NCBI GenBank assembly: GCA_903922735.1
Contig: CAIXUZ010000070.1
Coordinates: forward strand, 1-46,350
Direction of reading: 5' to 3'
DNA length: 46,350 bases
Source of the DNA: an uncultured Verrucomicrobia subdivision 3 bacterium
Lineage (GTDB): Bacteria > Verrucomicrobiota > Verrucomicrobiia > Limisphaerales > UBA11358
Every line of letters starts with the position of its first letter. The stretch's first letter is position 1. This document shows positions 43,329 to 46,350 of the stretch, one piece after another. The notes under the pieces are model-generated. The model was not told the DNA's origin. It did no database searches and saw only the letters and a list, made by a program, of their open reading frames with translations. Both the position numbers and the translations under genes were made by a program.

Positions 43329-44735
43329 TCAATAAATGTATTTTGTGACGACGCTGGCGCCTTTGGTCAGCTTCAAGTCAGCATCACTCATCGCGGCTTT
43401 CCCGGCGATGTACACATGGTCAAAAACAATGGTCCACTGGCCGGGGGCGATGAAGCTGGTCTGCGCCGAAGGCAGATATATGTTCTTCAAAGTCATCGTG
43501 CGCGCATATTGAACTCCATCCGATTCGAGCGACAAAATCCGGTTAAAGCCATCCGCCGGCTTTTGGGGATTCGGCTGATACCCAGCCGGCGACTGCACCC
43601 GGATGTTTTGAAACACCAGATTATCCATCGTGGTCGCCTTGCCATAGAACATCCGGATCAGGGCGACCTCTCCGTTGCAGCGAATCACATCACAGTCGTC
43701 CACCACATTGCCGGAGCCAATCGCCCCATCCCCTTGCGGAAACGCCCAGTTGCCGGCGTAGCTGGATTTTATGAAGGTACAGCCGCGGACGATGTTCCCG
43801 GAAGGTCCGCCGCCGCCGATGACAATCAAGTTGTCATTGCCAATAATCAAACTGTTCTCGAGAACATTATTTGAAGCGGCACCGTGGAAAGACACGCCGT
43901 CCGAATTGACGACGAGATGCAGGGCTTTGACATTACGCACCACATTGTTGGCGCCCCCGAAAAACTTGATTCCATGCGAGATGGAATTGAAAAAAACGAG
44001 ATCTTCCACCACCACGTTCTTGCAGCTTCTCAAGGCGATGGCAAAGCTGGCTTTCTTTTCTTTCTTTTGCGCCATGGTGGAGGGGTTTTGAATGAACCCC
44101 CGGCCAAAGATCCGGAAAGGGGTTTTATTTCTTTTGATGACCAGGGCGGCATTCACCACCGCTCCGGGCGCCACATAAAGGGCCGAATGCGAATCCGCAT
44201 CGTCAATCGTCAAAACGCCACCCGGCGGATTGTGCGTGCCGGGTCCAAAATAAATCACCGACTTATCACCAGACGTCGGCGAATTCACCTCCGGCGCGTC
44301 GGCAAACAAATACAGCAGCTTGTTGCCATCAACCACCTGACTCGTCGCACCGTTGATTTGGATTTCCAATTTCTCCGGCTGGGTGAGTTTAAACGTCAAC
44401 GTGTTCCCGTTCTGCGTGGCGGTAATGCCTTTGGCCAGCGGATTGATTTGAAAAGAGCGAATAGCACCGGGATGGTAAGTGACGGCAACCGTTATCGACC
44501 CGGAAAATGCGAAGGGAGCGCAGCGGAAGGTCCCCGCATTATAAACGGCAATATCAGTCCCGTTCACCTTGACCGAAAACTCGGCGGCACGCGGCAGCGG
44601 CGCTTCGGGATAGACCACCACTCCGGCTGGCGGTAGCGATGAGGTTACGGCGGCATGAAGCGCGGCCAGCGGTGCCAGCAAAAGGAACCACGCAATCGCG
44701 TTCACGCCCATCATTGAAATCCATTTTGTTTTCAT
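43329..44735 (-). CDS. Secreted right-handed beta-helix protein (GH49 dextranase-like architecture)
   Basis: From the ATG at 44735 the 468 residues carry the shared signal-peptide type (WFLLLAPLAALHAA). An N-terminal beta-sandwich follows (VYPEAPLPRAAEFSVKVNGT; NPLAKGITATQNGNTLTFKL). A long parallel beta-helix comes next (VIYFGPGTHNPPGGVLTIDD; FRIFGRGFIQNPSTM; VVVEDLVFFNSISHGIKFFG; NVLENSLIIGNDNLIV). The plan resembles GH49 dextranases and related beta-helix enzymes. The Asp residues in NSDGVSFHG, GNDNLIVIGG and QGDGAIGSG are catalytic candidates. It could be a hydrolase or a lyase; the substrate is unknown. Its start overlaps the GH26 stop by ATGA. Confidence 0.8.
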   Translation of the reverse strand: MKTKWISMMGVNAIAWFLLLAPLAALHAAVTSSLPPAGVVVYPEAPLPRAAEFSVKVNGTDIAVYNAGTFRCAPFAFSGSITVAVTYHPGAIRSFQINPLAKGITATQNGNTLTFKLTQPEKLEIQINGATSQVVDGNKLLYLFADAPEVNSPTSGDKSVIYFGPGTHNPPGGVLTIDDADSHSALYVAPGAVVNAALVIKRNKTPFRIFGRGFIQNPSTMAQKKEKKASFAIALRSCKNVVVEDLVFFNSISHGIKFFGGANNVVRNVKALHLVVNSDGVSFHGAASNNVLENSLIIGNDNLIVIGGGGPSGNIVRGCTFIKSSYAGNWAFPQGDGAIGSGNVVDDCDVIRCNGEVALIRMFYGKATTMDNLVFQNIRVQSPAGYQPNPQKPADGFNRILSLESDGVQYARTMTLKNIYLPSAQTSFIAPGQWTIVFDHVYIAGKAAMSDADLKLTKGASVVTKYIY

Positions 44736-45793
44736 TGTGTCGCCTTCCACTTTGGCAATTCATCGCGGGTGATGATAAAGTTATGGTTGTAAGTCTGCTT
44801 GATCCACTCAGCGGGATGATCCTTCCCCTGCCCCCACCACGGCAGGCAATAAAGCCACTTCGGGCCGTCCTTCGCCATCAGGTCGGGATTGGGAATCGCC
44901 TCGCATTCGCAGAGCGCGAGCATCTTGCCCGGGGCGACCTGCTGCATCGCGGCAAAACTGGTGGCATAGGTGTCGGACTGCGGCTTGCCGATGCCCAGTT
45001 TATCCGACGGGTAGATGTCGATGCCCGCGATATCGACATAGTCGGCGCCGGGATAGAAAAGGCGTCGTCGTTCAATCGCGGTGACGGCCTCCTGGCCGAC
45101 TCCGGCGCGGACCGCAGCGGAATAGACCCAAATCAGATTGTGAAGTTTTCGTTCCTTGACGAAGTAGTCGAACATAAACCGCCAGAGCGCGGCGGTGTTC
45201 TCCGGTTTTTCCTGATCCGTCCACCAAAACCAGCCGCCTTCGATTTCATGGAACGGACGCCAGAGAACGGGCACGCGCGCGTCGGCCAGTTGTTGCAAAA
45301 AATCAGCGTGCCTCTTGAGGTCGCGCATGAGTTCCTCGTTGGCCTTGGTGCCGGGCTTGAGCGCGGCAGCAAAGTCAAACGGCGGACTGGCGGTTTTTTT
45401 GCCGTGAACACTGCGCCACGCGGAGCCGTCGGGATTGGCCGGATGAATCCAGTGCAAATGCATGGTGACAATACCGCCCTTTTGCCACCACGCTTTGGCG
45501 GCATCCACCGATTTCTGCACGACCCCATTGTAACTCTTGCCCCACGGCGGACTGTTCCAGCCGGACAGGTCGAAGCCGACGATGGCTGGCTCCTTGCCGG
45601 AGGCTTGCCTGATGCCCTCGACATTGTTGGGGCCGTTCAGGGCGGCAATCGTTTTCTTGCCATAAACCGATTCGAGATAGTTCAACACTTCACGGGCTTC
45701 GGGAATAAGTTCCTTGTCCACTGGCTCAATGGCCAGCGCATGGCTGAATGATCCCAACAAGGCAACCAGCGCGATTAGTTTTTTAAGCTTCAT
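44732..45793 (-). CDS. Secreted GH26-like endo-glycosidase (beta-mannanase family)
   Basis: The 353 residues begin with a signal peptide (LIALVALLGSFSHALAIE). The GH26 barrel has AIVGFDLSGWNSPPWGKSYN, IVTMHLHWIHPANPDG, the acid/base segment VLWRPFHEIEGGWFWWTDQE (His182-Glu183), NLIWVYSAA, YVDIAGIDIYPSD and a nucleophile candidate in LALCECEAIP (Glu296 or Glu298). GH26 contains beta-mannanases and 1,3-xylanases; the bond cleaved here is unknown. It is the first gene of the operon, and its ATG abuts a dead nucleosidase fragment. Confidence 0.88.
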   Translation of the reverse strand: MKLKKLIALVALLGSFSHALAIEPVDKELIPEAREVLNYLESVYGKKTIAALNGPNNVEGIRQASGKEPAIVGFDLSGWNSPPWGKSYNGVVQKSVDAAKAWWQKGGIVTMHLHWIHPANPDGSAWRSVHGKKTASPPFDFAAALKPGTKANEELMRDLKRHADFLQQLADARVPVLWRPFHEIEGGWFWWTDQEKPENTAALWRFMFDYFVKERKLHNLIWVYSAAVRAGVGQEAVTAIERRRLFYPGADYVDIAGIDIYPSDKLGIGKPQSDTYATSFAAMQQVAPGKMLALCECEAIPNPDLMAKDGPKWLYCLPWWGQGKDHPAEWIKQTYNHNFIITRDELPKWKATQ

Positions 45794-45794
45794 G

Positions 45795-45935
45795 GCGTTG
45801 AGTTCTCGGCGTTCTGACAGCCGATGCCGACGATACGCGTGATGCCGCCGGGATATCGCCGGGATGTCGCCCCGCGATTTTGTGAAACGGCGCGGCTTGT
45901 TCCATCAAGACGAAACAACCCAGAGTGGATGACAT
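45795..45935 (-). pseudogene. Frameshifted 5' remnant of the MTA/SAH-type nucleosidase gene
   Basis: From an ATG at 45935 the minus strand reads TLGCFVLMEQAAPFHKIAGR then HPG. That is 16 of 23 identical to TLICFALKEEAVPFHKIAAA plus HPG of the gene at 27382-28011. The frame then shifts and ITRIVGIGCQNAENS appears in another frame (12 of 15 identical). The rest of the gene is missing and the remnant ends at the GH26 start codon. It looks like a partial, decayed duplicate at the insertion point of the operon. Confidence 0.75.
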
Positions 45936-46189
45936 GCGTGGATGCAATGTTGTGGATATCAACCCAACCTTTCAAGGCTGAGCTTTCCAGTCTGGACCCA
46001 TTATTTGTCTGGCGAAATGGACTTTCCAGCCATGGTCAAGAATGGCCCGAACCCCATCCGAGGCGAAAAACGATGAAAGACGGTTTTTGACGTGAATCCC
46101 AGTTCTGGAAGCCGTCAAACTCCTCTTTTGTCCATTGTTTGGACGTTTTAACCGTTCCAGCCGGTTCATTTCAAGGTTGCAATGCTCCA

Positions 46190-46350
46190 TTTCCAACTGG
46201 AAATACTCTTTTTCCAACTGGATAGGCTCCGTTTCCAACTGGAAAAACTTCATTTCCAACTGGAAAAACTTCATTTCCAACTGGAAAAACTTCATTTCCA
46301 ACTGGAAAAACTTCATTTCCAACTGGAAAAACTTCATTTCCAACTGGAAA
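46190..46350. repeat. Array of 14-bp palindromes at an exact 21-bp period (at least 8 units, runs off the window)
   Basis: TTTCCAACTGGAAA (6-bp perfect inverted repeats with a 2-nt centre) starts at 46190, 46211 (last bases ATA), 46232, 46253, 46274, 46295, 46316 and 46337, always 21 bp apart. A degenerate unit is at 46169. The spacer in the last five is AAACTTCA-like. On the minus strand the array could encode heptads MKFFQLE within an ORF at 45972-46343, but the repeat as DNA is the safer call. It lies 397 bp upstream of the operon's first gene. The sequence 45936-46189 shows no other feature that I can support. Confidence 0.9.

Noticed and set aside
44639..45751. 370-codon plus-strand ORF
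   Set aside because: Shadow of the GH26-like gene; Arg/Gly-rich composition without motifs.
46190..46350. CRISPR array
   Set aside because: The 21-bp units are directly tandem, with near-identical spacers of only 7 bp; no unique spacers or cas genes are present.

Overview
The window looks like chromosomal DNA of a polysaccharide-degrading Verrucomicrobiota bacterium, probably near Pedosphaera/Limisphaerales. The signs are a huge Thr/Asn-rich secreted adhesin-like protein, several secreted sulfatases, HGSNAT-like and GH89/GH127 enzymes, a glycine-rich RRM protein, NIPSNAP and heparinase II/III-like proteins, and no SusC/SusD pair. This placement is inferred from protein style and was not tested phylogenetically. 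No tRNA, rRNA, CRISPR array, phage or transposase gene was seen.

Layout. 1-6390 (minus) is the N-terminal 2130 residues of a giant secreted repeat protein whose 3' end lies outside the window. 6.6-10.7 kb holds a zinc-ribbon protein and a LysR regulator divergent from a redox/electrophile-type operon: pirin, VOC protein, small membrane protein, YceI and a flavodoxin-like protein. 10.7-15.2 kb holds a BaiN/HI0933-type flavoprotein, a nitronate-monooxygenase-like protein, a solitary RsmH-like methyltransferase and a dead paralogue of the VOC gene. 15.2-19.3 kb is an RNA-handling and chaperone neighbourhood: IF-1, RRM protein, DEAD-box helicase and J-domain protein. Two copies of an undescribed-looking cassette sit in it, each a conserved roughly 90-nt leader, a tiny Lys-rich protein and a perfect 13-bp hairpin. 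19.3-28.0 kb is mixed: secreted esterase, NIPSNAP protein, heparinase II/III-like lyase, PhnA/YjdM-like protein, UvrB, small membrane protein, TrmB and a nucleosidase.

28.2-45.8 kb is the highlight: eleven consecutive minus-strand genes, mostly 19-71 nt apart or overlapping by ATGA. They encode secreted or membrane enzymes: GH26-like, beta-helix, GH89, beta-propeller, HGSNAT-like transacetylase, three sulfatases, GH127, GH5-like with a PA14-like tail, and GH79. Five of them are counterparts of the human lysosomal heparan sulfate pathway (heparanase/GH79, iduronate-2-sulfatase, sulfamidase/SGSH, HGSNAT, NAGLU/GH89). A plausible scheme is that GH79 and other hydrolases fragment a sulfated, uronate- and glucosamine-containing polymer. 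The sulfatases then strip O- and N-sulfate, the HGSNAT homologue re-acetylates the exposed amine using cytosolic acetyl-CoA, and GH89 removes the resulting GlcNAc. GH127 and GH26 suggest the glycan also carries L-arabinofuranose- or mannose-like sugars, or that this is a multi-substrate locus.

45.8-46.35 kb, upstream of this operon, holds a frameshifted remnant of the same nucleosidase that flanks the operon's other end, then an array of 14-bp palindromes repeated at an exact 21-bp period and running off the window.
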